DNA of 64,000 nucleotides from positions 27,584,095 to 27,648,094 of the forward strand of contig NC_081544.1 of NCBI RefSeq assembly GCF_901000735.1, in the 5' to 3' direction. Position 1 is the first letter of the stretch. Each line of letters begins with the position of its first letter. A program made the position numbers and the translations under genes. Below the pieces are notes generated by a model. The model did not search any database. It had not been told where the DNA came from and saw only the letters and a program-made list of their open reading frames with translations. Below are positions 22,399 to 34,966 of this stretch, in pieces. The stretch comes from Corylus avellana. Lineage: Eukaryota; Streptophyta; Magnoliopsida; Fagales; Betulaceae.

Positions 22399-24991
22399 AT
22401 GGCACAGGCCGAGCTGCAGGGAAGGCAGAGGAAGACACCGGAATCACCTGAGAAGTACGATGTGCTGGGGGAGGAGATGGATAGGCATAGAAAGAGGAGG
22501 AAGAGGAGGAAGCGAGGGAGAGAAGAAATGGTTGAAGATGTGGAAGAGAAGAAAGAGGAAGAAGAAGAAGAAGAAGAAGAAGAAGAAGGGGTTCTGCGAA
22601 GGGACCCATTGGAGGTGTTTGGTACGGACATAATGTTAAAGATACTGAGTAATCTCGACGCACGCAGCGTGGCACTGTCTCTCCTAGTCTCCCGTGGCTG
22701 GCACGCGGTTGCCTCCAGCGACCGCATCTGGAGCGCCAAGGTCGGTACCCTTTTCGTTTTCTCTCGGTTAATTCTAAAAGCTTGGATTTTTTGTGCATAT
22801 CTTGTTTTGTTGGTACAATTTGGGACTTGGGTTGTGATTCTTTCGGCTGTGTGGTTTGTTGTTTATGGGTATTTTAGACAAAAAATGAGATTTTGAGAGT
22901 TGGTTTTGATTTTCTTTTTGAAATTTGGTTTGTTAAGATTTGGGAAGAATTGGGTTGTGATCCTTTGTCGGTCTGGTTTGTTTCTAAGGGGGTTAGATGT
23001 GTCTGCTCTATTAGGTACTTAAGCTAGACGATGAGATTTTGAGAATAGGATTTTGATTCTCTTTTAAATTGGGTTTGTGCCCAGTTGAGATTGGCTGCTT
23101 TGGTTACATACGTTCTTTTGTGATTAAGCATTACATTGCTGGAGATAGGGTTATGCTTGATTATGGTTTTTTGAGGTTGGTTAATATCCATCTGGGTTCT
23201 ACTTTAGCTTCATGATTGAGTTCTGTGCTATCTACACGTTAGCGGTAGATTTTTTTTGCCAATTGGGTTCTTTGGGAGTTCAATTCCGGAGAAAAGTGGG
23301 TTTTCAATCCTTTTATGATTTTGAAGCATACCGTATTGGTATTTGGTGGCTGTTAGTTTTAGTGCCTCGTTTCACAATGGGTTTTCATCGTTTGCGTTGA
23401 GGTTCTCATTTTTTATGTGTTATTGTTTTTTCCCCTATATTTGATAGCATATTAAGTGTTAATATGAATTTTGAGTACGAGTTTGTTCATCCCCTTCTTT
23501 TTCATATTTTAAAATGCTCCACCCTCGACTGGCCAGTTTTTATCTCTAAATCTGTAGTCAATCTTAGGCAGCATGCTGTTAGGATGGTGTTAGACATGGG
23601 TTAGTGGTCAAGCCTGCTAGTCCTAACCCGACTTTTGGGTAGTCTAAGGTTGTAGGCTCTTTATGGCCTGGCAGGCCTTAACCTGAGGCCTATATAATTT
23701 TGAAAGTCACAGCCAGTTTCTAGAAATTCAGTCAACCCGTGATAGTTTGCCTTCAATATTTGTACATGACTCTGCTTTATTCATATGAGTAAGTACGTGT
23801 TGTTCTTTATCCCAATGATAGTATAGTAATCTGCTATATAAGATTTGGAAAATACTAGGCTTACAAACACATTTTACAAAAAAACTTTTACATTGATGTG
23901 GCACAACATGATTGGGTTTCTCAAAATTTGAATATCTCATATCCAATCATATTGTGCCACATCAGTTTGTAAAAGTTTTTTTGTAAAATGTGTTTGTAAG
24001 CCTAGCATTCCTCAAAAAGAGCAGTGATAAAATAAAGCATTGGAAATATGGAACTCTGAATCTGTCTGGGACTAATAAAAAAGAGAAGTAAAAAAATGTG
24101 ATTTTGGTGGGGGGTTGACTATGGGGTTTGTAACTTCGTGCAGTTATGGTGGAAAAGTTTCTTGCATACCTTCCCTTAAGGTCAAGTTGGATTATATGTA
24201 TTTTATAAATGACAAACGTGAAAGAACTCCATAAAGAGGATGATGCCACTTAAACAGAATGTTATCTTTCATAAGTCATTTGATAGTGGAGGGAGGGATC
24301 AAATGCAAGTTGTGCCTTTATATATTATCTTATATTTACTCAAATCACAAAATTTGATTGCTTATTATAAAGTCTAGCAGTCTTTGATTTACTATTGTAG
24401 TAACAAGTTGGGTTTGGTGACATGAAGGTTTTAGAGAGGATCAAACTAGTTTTGAGTGCTAAGGGAAGGAGGAATTTTTTAGCACATATGAATAGGATTG
24501 ATGTCAAATTAATTTATGCATTTGAGTCATTACGTGGTTGGAATTTCTGTGCCTTGGCTTATGATTGCAGAGGTGGCATTTAGCATCTAAGATTAGTTTG
24601 AGGAGGTAATTAGGTTATTAAGGAGCCTTAGACATGGGCAATAATATGTTTTTTGGCAACTTAACAATTATACCAGCCTCAACTTGGATCTTGCCTATTT
24701 TCATGACACGGTAATGGTATCAATTGATCATGAGATTTGGTGTAACATAAAATGTGAATTGAAATCAATTGATAGAAGCAACTTAAGTTCATTTTCCTAG
24801 TCATAAACTTAAGGAATGTAGTAAGAAAGATTCAACCACTTTTTTTTTCTCTCTACATTTTTTTCAGTTGGAGGAACTGTGGCTTGGGAAAGCACACATA
24901 CCTCGCCTGTCACAAATCCGGGGATTATCCAAATTGGCCGCTTATTCATTAGCTGTCATGGATGGCAAGCGTGTAACTATTCTCTTTATCT

Positions 24992-25025
<34 letters not shown>

Positions 25026-26220
25026 TCATGCTCGCACAGAGGAGCACATGAAGGCATGCACACAAACACCTACATGCACTGACATAACATATCTGCATCC
25101 ATGCACATGTATACCTGCAGTAGTACAAAAATCTCATCCCTGTTGTACCCATTGAATTTTTTTTAAGGAGCATTTTCTGACTGGCCTGTTCCTTTGTTAT
25201 CAGACCCGTATCATGAAGGATGATTTGTGTGATCATGTTTGGGAGTTTCATTTTAACAAGGTATGTGCTTTCTATATTAGGTCGTATCATCTATTTGAGT
25301 CTGTTCGTTGACATGGTACCTTTATATAACATGTTTATGGTAGAAAGGTCTAATAGTTGCAAAGGTCAAAGCATGGTTTTCCTTGGTAACTATTCTGTTG
25401 ATGTGAAGTTTGAAGTTCATTGATGTATTACAAAAGAGAACTAATGAATTGTTTTAGATATTTTTCCTTTATCATAAACTGAAAATTTCATATTCAAATA
25501 TTAGCATGACTCTGCTGATTAATTCCAACTACTGTCAAATTTCCCCAAATGATTATGTAAGGGCAAAAACCATATATTTTACATGATTTACTCCATTGAA
25601 TCTTTAAGTAGAGCAAACTCTCTCGAGTAAGCATTACCTTTCATAAACATAATTTCTCTCTATACCCATGGTTCTTACCAGATTTTCTTATTATTTGTTT
25701 CAAATGTTTCATGATATTCTTCCCCACTAATTTTCAAACTCTGGTATATCTCCAGCCTTGGCCAGCTCATATCTCATGTTTGTCACCCTGTGAATAGCAA
25801 TCTCATAGTTTGCACGAGTCCAATTGCCACTCTTTTGTATGAAAGCCTAATGGAACCTATTAATCTGACAAAATATCACCATTTCCTCAGGGGGCGCCAG
25901 AATATTGGAGAAATCTTGATCCTTTTTGGAAGGGCACTGGCCCTCCCATGCGCCGGTACTTCCATCCAGATGGGAGCCAAAGTGCAGATCCCGGTGACAA
26001 GGTATGGGGCGGTCATGAATGCTGTTACTTGACATTCACTAGTATTGTTGGTGAAGGTAAAATCAGGGAGCACTATGTAAGGATCAATCGATGGCCAAGA
26101 TTGTCTGTGTCTCGGAAGCAGGATTGGAGCTGGGAATTGTCAAACCATCTTTATTCCTACTCGAGCATCCCTGATGCTGACAAGGAAGGTGGGACTGGGC
26201 CGCTTTATGGAGTTGTGTAA
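22399..26220 (+). CDS. F-box protein, 4 exons
   Basis: Exons 22399-22740, 24868-24972, 25204-25260 and 25891-26220 are all phase 0 with GT-AG introns, giving 277 residues. The N-terminus has a basic cluster (RHRKRRKRRKRGR, about 29-42), likely a nuclear signal, then a polyglutamate run (about 51-63, from GAA/GAG repeats). The F-box follows (DPLEVFGTDIMLKILSNLDA ... SRGWHAVASSDRIWSAK, about 67-114), which in this family binds SKP1 in SCF ubiquitin ligases. The C-terminal exon has a conserved-looking domain (MRRYFHPDGSQSADPGDKVW, HYVRINRWPRLSVSRKQDW, YSSIPDADKEGGTGPLYGVV) that should choose the substrate. I do not recognise its target, and no Kelch or LRR repeats are present. The gene converges on NDUFA13. 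Confidence 0.88.
23855..24005. mobile_element. Near-perfect palindromic MITE in F-box intron 1
   Basis: The two ends are exact inverses over about 37 bp (CTAGGCTTACAAACACATTT and its complement). The inner arms (GATGTGGCACAA and TTGTGCCACATC) also pair. The total is 151 bp. Confidence 0.8.
24991..25025. repeat. Compound (TC)n(AC)n microsatellite
   Basis: A TC run is directly followed by a CA run, just after the F-box exon 2 donor site. Confidence 0.9.
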
Positions 26221-27016
26221 ATTTATAGATAAAATTAAGTTGTAGGGTTTGCTAGATATCTGCCAACGAGTGTATATATATCATAAGGCGTTTGTAGTGT
26301 TGTGCGAGTTATAGACGAATGAGTGCATATGTTGTTTGTGCAGAGCGAATAAACAATACCATTGTAAATTTTTCTTCTGTTGTGACCCAAACAGCAGCCA
26401 AGTTACAGCTTGCTTGGATATCCTTAATATAACTTACTTTTTCCATTTAATGCTCTTTTTCTCCTCCCAAGTTTTTGCTGTCAATATGTAGATTGGTTGT
26501 GATTTCTCATGGTGCTTTACTCCTGTTCGAAACGTCCAGTGCAATTGCACTGATCATCATGTGGAGATTAATCTAAACTAGTGAGAATTAATCGCACTGG
26601 CCTTGATGGTTGATTGTACATAAACATATTACTCAGCCCTTTTCTGGCATTGATGTGTTTTTTGTACATAAACATTCAATCTTGCAGCAGCTTTGTCTTT
26701 CCTAGTGGCAACTTCAGTCACCACCAAACTTGGTGATCGACACAAAACCACCGTCAGAACCTGCATCGATTATGTCTAGGGCCACCACATCCACCGGAAT
26801 TTAAAGATAAAGATAAAGAGCACACAACAACATGCGGCACTAAACAATAGCTGTTGGTGGTGTTTGCAAAGCAGGTAAAAACAAAAGGTTTCAAATACAT
26901 TTTTATTTTCACTGGAACTGTGTTCAGTATGAGCAACACAAGAAACTTGCTTGAAAAATAACAAACTCTTGACGACTAAACATCATCCACAAAAGCAACT
27001 GCAGTTGGAATACTAT
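26221..27016. other. Convergent 3' region between F-box and NDUFA13
   Basis: No gene is present. It contains the 3' untranslated ends of both genes. AATAAA-like signals are present on the plus strand (about 26348). Confidence 0.5.
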
Positions 27017-29195
27017 TCACCAGACATCGGGACGGAGTTCACCAGTTGCTGGGGGTACCCATTTCCCAGAGTTGTATACATTTTCACCAACTTTCCAACC
27101 AGGCACGTCCTTCATTACTTCGGCCTCATATTCAAGATACTTCTTCCACTCTTTGACAAATCTATAGTAGGCAGATAAACAGGATTAGTATTCTGAAGTC
27201 AGAGGGCTTAACATACAAGGCATTGGTGGTGGAAGAAGACTATTTGATATGTTATTTGCTTACCTTTCGTCTTCTTCAGCTTGAAGAAGAGGCAATATTG
27301 CTCTCCGGGAAGCATACTTTTCTTCCTTCAGCGCTCTACAAAATGCACATGTTTTCAGCAAAGGGTAAATCATTTTTCAAGGAAACCTCATATTGGAAAC
27401 AGAGTCTTGCCCCCTTAAATTTAACATTAAGTCCAGCTACAAAAATTTTATTTCTTCAACCCAAACCCCATTCAAATACATATTCAAAAATCAAAATAAA
27501 TAAATCTATAAACAAAATTCTTCTTACAATTCTGAATAGGGAATTGAAAAACCAGATTTTATGGAGAACAGCAATGGGTACTGTTAGGAGAGATGACAAC
27601 TTGTTGAGACAGAGAGCTTCGTATATTTCCCCCTATAGGAGACAATAGATGTGATCAAATTTCTTAGAAGAAATCACCAAGTTGAAGCTTTGACTTTATG
27701 GGTAACTTTGAATGAATAAACGAGCTTAACAGGGTACATAGTGGAGGAAGCCAAGCCCTGATGAATTGACAGTGACACAGAAGATAAGGAAAATAGTGGA
27801 GGATCCAGAGCCCAAGGTTTAGTGCACCAAGAAAATTGAAACGTGGACCTTTTTTCTATAAGTAATTGGCAAATATTATTAAAAACATAAAGGTACCCCC
27901 AAGTACACAGGAAATATACAAGAGGAAGCACCTAACTAGAAGGGCATAAATGAAGGGATAATTTTTCACAGGAAATATTACAATAAATGTTGCAGATACA
28001 GCCACCAAAATGGAATCCAAAAAATATCATGTCTGACCACCAATGAGATACACTCACTATGGCATCAATCACCGTAGGGCATAGAGTACTATATAATAGA
28101 AGGCAGCTAACAGCATTTTCATGCTTCCTCTGGGAGAATTCAGTAAAGGATCACAAGGAAGGCTGTCATAGGATAGGAACACTGTCCTGGAACTGCTGTG
28201 CTAGGACACGACTATGACCCCTTCTGTAATTGACTCTTTTTTTCACCACAACAGCTCTATTTTAAAGCAGATGCAAGTTCTTTACTCCTTCAAGTTCTTT
28301 ACTCCTTCAAATACCTACCCCAAAAAGATTCTTTAAAAATAACAAAAAACAAAAAGATGCTCTTTTGTAGGAATGAGCAAACCCAATCAAATGTACATTT
28401 TGAGATCAAGAATACAATTATTTTACCTTTTGGTTTCCAGTATTTCTTAAACCACCATATTAGTGTTGGAATCTCACCATGATACTAATATACCATTATG
28501 ATGATCACTCTAGTTAAAACCAATTTAAGCATCAATAGTTCCAAGTGCAGAGAAATGATTACCATCAACAAATGAATTTGCCCAAATCAGTCACTCAATG
28601 GTAAAGGAGTTAAGAGAATCACCAGATCATGGTCAACCCAGGTAACCATAATCACTAGGCCATGACTCATGATTGCCCGTACAAACATAACATCAAATGC
28701 CCATATTTTCTCGGATTACTTTCTTGCGAGTGCTGGTAGCGCTACACCATATTGGGCAATTAAGAAGAGCTTCACCGGCTCACCACTTGCTTTGTGTTGC
28801 GTAAGACATGGAGATTTACAGCAACTAGAGCCTAAGTGAACCTTCAGAAGCATCATAACATTTGGCTGTTTATTAATTGCAGATACTTGTGACGAGAACT
28901 TTGACAAAGGGTTCTTCATCAGGGACCTTTTGTTCGCCTTGCAACATATTATATTTCATTTTGGGGAGTACATAATCTCCTCGGAGTTTGGTTTTGAAAA
29001 CAATTTATATCCTGCGATTCTAATTGTTTCAACTAAAACCCTGAACTTCCATCCATCCCTCTGTCCATCTCTATCAACTTGACCATAATACTACACGTGT
29101 TTGAGAAAATCATACTAAAAAAACAGCTCCATTTCAAAGTTACGGGTTTCAAGAGGACTGAAAACCGCCTTCAAAGCCACTTTCTTTCTGTGCAA

Positions 29196-29232
<37 letters not shown>

Positions 29233-31046
29233 ATTCAAGAACCCCAACCACATGATGCCCTTGATATGAGTTACACCTTAGTTGCCGACCTGCAATTCAA
29301 TAGGAACATGCTTCCAATCACATCTTCCTTATGAATGAAGAAGTTAATGCAGATACCAGATTCTTCAAGGTGTGACCTGAGCAATCAAATCAACCCTCCG
29401 CCCAGTATGCATCTAGTTTCACTAAGATTGATTTCATGTTCACTATTCTTGTTCCGAGTATCTTAATTTCACTCATACTCTGAAGCTTTTATTTAACAAC
29501 CCTAGTTGCAACTCTCAGTATGATCAAAATAAACATGATTTACTAGTAACACGAACCAAATACATTTAAAAGAAGAGTAATTTACCGTAAACCCCTGATC
29601 TTAACCTATGAGCCCTAGGCCCACCATAAGGAAACACAACAAAAAAAGAAACCAATGTTTGATCTTATCTCCTCTATGCTAATTTATCTACCCAACTTCT
29701 TAAATTACTTGAGACAATAGCCTCGATGGTAGACACCCACTCCTGAAAAAGGAAAAAAGAAAGTTCATTTGGCAAAACTTTTTAGAGGGTGTTTTTTGCC
29801 TTCTTTTTTATTTTATTGATAATGTGGCAAGTAGTTTTGAGTGTTTTGTGTTTTGAGTTGCTTGTTAATACTTTTGCTTTGTTACTAAAAAGAAAAAAGC
29901 TACTCTAAAAAGCGTTGCCAAACGAGCCATTTTGATGGTTTGTTAAACGTTGATTGGCTATAACTTCACGTCAGTGAGGTTGAAAATCATGATTGCATTT
30001 ATATAATTTGTATTAGGATTATAACAACTCCTTTGAGTTTGGGTGAAGCAATCTGATCTTCAAAGATGATGGGGACGGGAAAGTGTTGGGCTTTTGAGGG
30101 AAAAAAAAAAAATATTGGGTTGTTGTACTTGAGTAAGTTGTTTACGTAATATCTAGAAAAAAGGTTTATGGTCTTCATTTGCAAGAGTTGGGGAGTGAGG
30201 AATTTTTTTTTTTTTGATAAGTTGGGGAGTGAGGAATTCATAGTTCATCAGAAAGGATCAGGTGTAGGAGTTTTATTAAACATTTTGTTGGAGGAATTTG
30301 AATAAAGATAAAGAAAATAAATTTGAATTAAAAAAGTTATTATACTATTGACATTCCAAAGAAAAGTTCTGCGGTTTCGACAAAGGGAATACAGTCAGCT
30401 CCTACATTTGAATGACTCACATCACACTGCACATTACAAGTCCCATTTACTTCTTTACCAAAACCCAACACACAAAACCTCATACCGGATTGATAGCTAA
30501 CCTCAAAAGGATACAATTCCAAAAGAAAAAGGACAATTGTCTAAGAATTGCAAAAGATGCTAGCCAAAACAGAAAAACCCATAAGACCCACCTCATTTCT
30601 AGTACCCATCACAAAGAACCACCAAAACCCAGAGCTCTTTCATCATTAATATCAACAAGAAAATCAACAAACAAAAAGATCTATGCTCCACTTACCATAC
30701 CCCCACATCTCCAATCGACCATTTTCACAAAACAGCCAAAACCCAGATAAGAAAATCATTGAGCAAAACAAAAATATCAAAATCATTGACAATGAAGAAG
30801 CTGATGATGGTGGTGATTGAGAAATGCTGACCTGCGGATCTTGTTGCCCTTGCCGACCTGGTACATGCCCCAGGAGAAAGCACCGAAGGCGGCGAGGAAA
30901 ATGGCCACGGCGCTGGGTCCCTTGTTGGGGATCCTACGGGCGTACCGGACCGGCGGGAACCCGCCCGGAGGCGGCCCGTCTTGGAGGATCGGCATGTCCT
31001 TCACGCTCACCATGCCTGGCTTCTTCCTTATCGCTGCCTCCGTCAT
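27017..31046 (-). CDS. NADH dehydrogenase (complex I) alpha subcomplex subunit 13, GRIM-19 family
   Basis: On the minus strand the exons are 31046-30832, 27335-27264 and 27161-27017, joined by GT-AG introns (both phase 2), giving 143 residues, the usual plant length. It reads [19 protein letters not shown], then [20 protein letters not shown], a single membrane helix ([20 protein letters not shown], about 43-62), [20 protein letters not shown], and ends TGELRPDVW. This is the NDUFA13 subunit of the membrane arm of mitochondrial complex I, needed for assembly. Intron 1 is long (27336-30831) and holds a (CT)n run near 29199-29229 but no other gene that I can recognise. Exon 1, its promoter and about 1.3 kb of intron 1 are repeated at 39394-41936. 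Confidence 0.95.
29198..29230. repeat. (CT)n microsatellite
   Basis: An uninterrupted CT run in NDUFA13 intron 1. Confidence 0.9.
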
Positions 31047-32031
31047 CTTTGGTCTCTCTCTTTGTCGAATTTGGTAGAGAATGGAAATATGGGAGTTCCG
31101 AGCAGCTGAATGGATGGAGATTGGAGAAGAAGCTCAGGAGGAAATGTTCGTAACAAGGCTATGTGTGCAGTGGTGGTGGTAGTGTGCTGGAAGGTCTAGG
31201 AGAGTGAGATATTGGGTCCAATTGGAAGGAGACAGGTGGCATTATAGATTATCTAAGGAAAACTACTTTTACGGTTTTACCCCTCCAACAACAAAAAAAA
31301 AATACCCCTAAAAATTCCTAAATTACAAAAATACCCTTACAATTCATCCAAAAAAAAAAAAACAAAACAAAACAAAAAACCAAACAAAAATAAAACTAAC
31401 TCAACTTATTTTTTAAAAATTTTAAATTCTTTTTACTTTTCTTTTTTTTTTTGGATTTTTTATGGGCATTTTTTTCTTTGGGGGGCAAAAATGAGACATT
31501 GCAACTCTAAGTACTAAATTGGTAGGACACATTAACCAAGTTAAAAGATTGAGGAGTAGTTTGCAAATTGAGGAGTATTGAAAGTATAACTTCGTTGTGC
31601 ACTTAGATCAAACCTTGTAGAGAATATTCAGCTTGAGGAGTGACCTAAATGTTCATAGTGAAATTAAGGTAAAAAATAATTTTACTATCACTTTATTTCA
31701 CTATTTCTTAATCATTGAGTCATCAATTTAATCTCATGATTATTCTCATACTCTTGAAATCAAATTTCATTGAGTACACCTAATTTTAATGACTCCTTAT
31801 TGAAATACTCAAGTCAAAGATTTAGAATAATTAATTTCTATTAAATTTTATTTTAAAGTGTTTCACATCTCTTTGATTTCAATCAAAGTATCTCAATGAG
31901 TAATGCTTCCACAATGTTACATGTGATCATCTAATACATTGAAATTTTGATCGACTCATAAATGTATCAAAGTGTATATTTCGCATCTCTTTGATTTCAC
32001 TCTTAAAATGTATCTCACTCATAAATTTTGA
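29489..32031. repeat. Copy A of a 2,543-bp direct repeat, no differences seen
   Basis: Every landmark compared recurs at a constant offset of 9,905 bp in 39394-41936, including all reading frames of NDUFA13 exon 1 and its flanks. I saw no mismatch or indel. Similarity ends abruptly after CATAAATTTTGA on the right. Confidence 0.9.
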
Positions 32032-32192
32032 TCGTACTCCTTACGCCTCCTTGGCACGCGTGTGCTATACATGCCATCCCTGGGGGGCGCTATGGAGATT
32101 TTCATATCTTATTGCATATTATTTTATTTTGAGGTATTCCCCATAATATGGGCTGGTTCTTCTCGTGAATGGCATTAATTCAACCTTTTTCA
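31047..32192 (-). promoter_or_regulatory. NDUFA13 upstream region
   Basis: No other gene is present. AT-rich blocks near 31690-32030 contain repeats of TCTTTGATTTCA and CTCATAAAT-type words. Confidence 0.4.
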
Positions 32193-32579
32193 TTGCTACC
32201 ATTGTTGTTGAGGACTTTCTTCTGATGTGCTATTCCATCATTTTTATTGTGGAAGTTCGGGTAAGGTTGAGGGGCCGTTCAAGGTTTGTGCCATTTCTCA
32301 TGCCTTTTGGCTATGCCATCTCTTTTATGAGAAGAGTCGAGGGGCCCTCTAAGGTTCGTATTCCTTCTCATTCCTCAAACAACCTAAACTGACAACCAAT
32401 TTTCTTGATGTTTATGCCAAGAATTTATAGGGCTATGCCATTCAGTTGACACATTTTCTCTTTATTTAGTTGTTACTGCACTTAATTGATTGTATTGAGC
32501 TTATTGTTGGATTGCTCATCTCTTTTTTGGGTTTTAATTTGATGTATTCTTCCTCTTTCCCCTTCTTGTGTATATTGCT

Positions 32580-32625
<46 letters not shown>
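32193..32625 (+). mobile_element. LINE-like 3' end with long poly-A tail (copy A)
   Basis: The sequence ends TTGTGTATATTGCTCAT and then a run of about 40 A into the N gap, the shape of a non-LTR retroelement tail. A diverged version is at 42075-42485. No coding part was recognised. Confidence 0.5.
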
Positions 32626-32725
32626 NNNNNNNNNNNNNNNNNNNNNNNNNNNNNNNNNNNNNNNNNNNNNNNNNNNNNNNNNNNNNNNNNNNNNNNNNNN
32701 NNNNNNNNNNNNNNNNNNNNNNNNN
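32626..32725. other. Scaffold gap, 100 N
   Basis: Exactly 100 N, a common placeholder for a gap of unknown size. It follows a poly-A run. Confidence 0.95.
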
Positions 32726-33132
32726 AAAATAAAAACAAAAATACTAAAATTTATTTATTTTTTTCAAAATTTTAAGATTATTTTTTTCTTATCAAAAATT
32801 ATATAGGGGTAATTTCATCACTTTGCTAGTATTTGGGGGTACGTAGTCATTGTTTTGGTAGTTTAGGGGGTAAATTGTCGTAATTGATAGTTTGAGAGGT
32901 AGATTGTCATTGGGGTGGTAGTTTGAGGGGGTTAAGTGGACTTTACCCTAAAAACTTATATTATGTCCCGTAGTTTTTCAATTAATATTTCAGATTTAAC
33001 TTCACATACTCTTTGTTTCTTAAAAAAAATTGAAATTAAATCTGAACCGTTTGCTACAAATCAAATTCAAGTTTTTTATTTTTTTTTATTGATTAATTAA
33101 TAAATCTGTACACAGAGAAGTTACGTCCATAG

Positions 33133-34966
33133 TTAGGCGGGGTATAGTTTAGGAGCCAAACGCGGCTTTGCGTGGGCATGCAAGGGCTTGGCCATGGAAA
33201 GGTCATTTACAGACTCTGAGAGGTCAATCTCCTCCATGTTCAGGGGGAAACTCCATGAAAACCCTTGAAGAAGCCTTGCCAAAAGCATCACATTCATAGA
33301 CGTCCCAAGTTGAACACCCATGCACCCCCGCCTTCCCGTATTGAATGAAATGAAGCGCAGCTCATTCTCTGTAAGAGTCACCACCTCCTCTGCCGATGAT
33401 CCGTCCTTCCTCAGATGTCGCTCTGGTTTGAACTTCAGTGGATCCTCCCAAACCCTAGGGTTGCGGCCAAGCCCATATCGGCTTAAGAGGACATGGCTTC
33501 CTTTTGGGATGAAATGGCCACCGACAGTCATGTCTAGCATTGAGACATGGGGGAGGTTAAATGGCGCAACTGGGTGAAGACGATAGCCATCCCTTGCACA
33601 AGCCTTAACATAATTGAGCTTTGGAATATCGGATTCTTGAACCCATCTCTCCTTTCCAACCACCCTATCAATTTCATCTACCGCTTTCTGGAGGACCTCC
33701 GGTTGGCTCAGCATTTCTGATAGTACCCACTCTACGTTGTTGGCAGGGTTATCCACCGATGCAAGTATTAAATCCTGCATGTAATATTTACCACGTAAAT
33801 ATCTCATAAAACTGATGCGGCATAATTTAATATTGTAAGTGGGCCCACTTCAGATGGATTCTTTATGCTTTTCAAGTTTATAGGAGTGTCAACTATTAAT
33901 AATGTAGCATCGAAAACGAAAATCAATCAATGAAAAAAAAAAGAAAGAAAGATAATACATAAATATAGGGTGGGTCAGATCCAATCAAGTTTAACTTGCC
34001 GTGATTTGAGCTTTGATCTCTTCTACCGATAGAGCTGGTTCCCCGTTGGAATCCTTTGCCAAAATGAGAGCGTCAAGTAAGTCCTCAGCCTCCTTCTTCT
34101 TCCCATCTCTCCACATCTCTACTCTCTCATCGATGATCGGTTCCTCATAGCTGCTAACAATTCTCATAGCCTCACTCACCATCTTCTCATGACCATCTAA
34201 GTCTAGCGCTCTTAAGCATGGGATGTAATCCGACACAGCAAATGCATAAATATGAATGAGTAAGCTCCAAAGTGATTCAACATATTCCACTTCCTCAACT
34301 CCAAGCCCTCCATCATTGCTTCCTTTTCCAAAGTATCGTTTGTTGAATATCATCTTCCTCATTACATTTCCACAATATTGATGTATTGCAAACCTTACGT
34401 CCACGGCAAGGCTGCTTTTCTCGGACTGGTTACGAATGAACCGAACAAGATTATCGGCTTCTTCCGTCCTCTTATGGAGCAGCCAGTGGAGTGTTGTCGG
34501 GTTAATTACATTGGAAGCCACCACCTTTCTCATCTTCTTCCAGTGTTCTGACCATGGTACAAGAGCTATTGTCTTGAATCCACGAGTAGAATACTCGGTC
34601 GCCATTGTAAGAGGTCTTGATGCGAATATTGAATCGTATTGTTGCAAGAACTCCCGGGCAATTTCCGGCGAAGTCACTGGTATAACATGAACACCTGCTA
34701 GACGGGGCACAAGCGATTTCAGTGTTGAGTTCTTTCATAAGGCCATGTATCCACCGGAATGCTGGCTTATTCCTCCACAATTCCGGGAGGTTTCCGACTA
34801 TAGGCCATGGAGTTGGGCCGGGTGGGAGTGGCCTTTGCTTACTTTTTCGATGGAATATGAGAGGAAAGATTAAAACGAACGCAGTAACAAAGACGAAGAT
34901 ACTGGTTAAGCGAAGAGAATCATTTTCTAAGGTGGCATAACCATGATAACCTGGCCAATTAACCAT
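33133..34966 (-). CDS. CYP79-like cytochrome P450, nearly complete but frameshifted
   Basis: Exon 1 is 34966-34000 and exon 2 is 33774-33133. The 225-bp intron begins GC (ACG|GCAAGT) and ends CAG. The total is about 535 residues once one extra C near 34704 (in a CCCC run after codons ITAC-equivalent EIAC) is discounted. Features are an N-terminal membrane anchor (about 18-37), a hinge ([17 protein letters not shown]), the CYP79-type helix [10 protein letters not shown] in place of the usual AGxDTT, PERH at about 439-442, and heme ligand Cys 473 in [13 protein letters not shown]79 enzymes in the ER convert amino acids to aldoximes, the first step to cyanogenic glucosides, glucosinolates or nitriles. 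Two faults stand out: the frameshift, and helix-K ExxR reads DGYR (Asp for Glu about 384). It may be a pseudogene; the frameshift alone could be a sequencing error. Confidence 0.85.

Noticed and set aside
22343..22798. Leu/Ser-rich minus-strand frames at the F-box first exon
   Set aside because: They are reverse readings of the GAA/GAG repeat and the CT leader. The plus-strand frame has the F-box motif and splice site.
30412..30750. 112-codon Lys/Thr-rich frame in NDUFA13 intron 1, also at 40317-40655
   Set aside because: It lies in intronic, low-complexity sequence, and its second copy is only the duplicated block.
30817..31153. Plus-strand frames opposite NDUFA13 exon 1 (and the same at 40722-41058)
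   Set aside because: They are antisense shadows of a real GC-rich exon whose protein matches the known 143-residue subunit.
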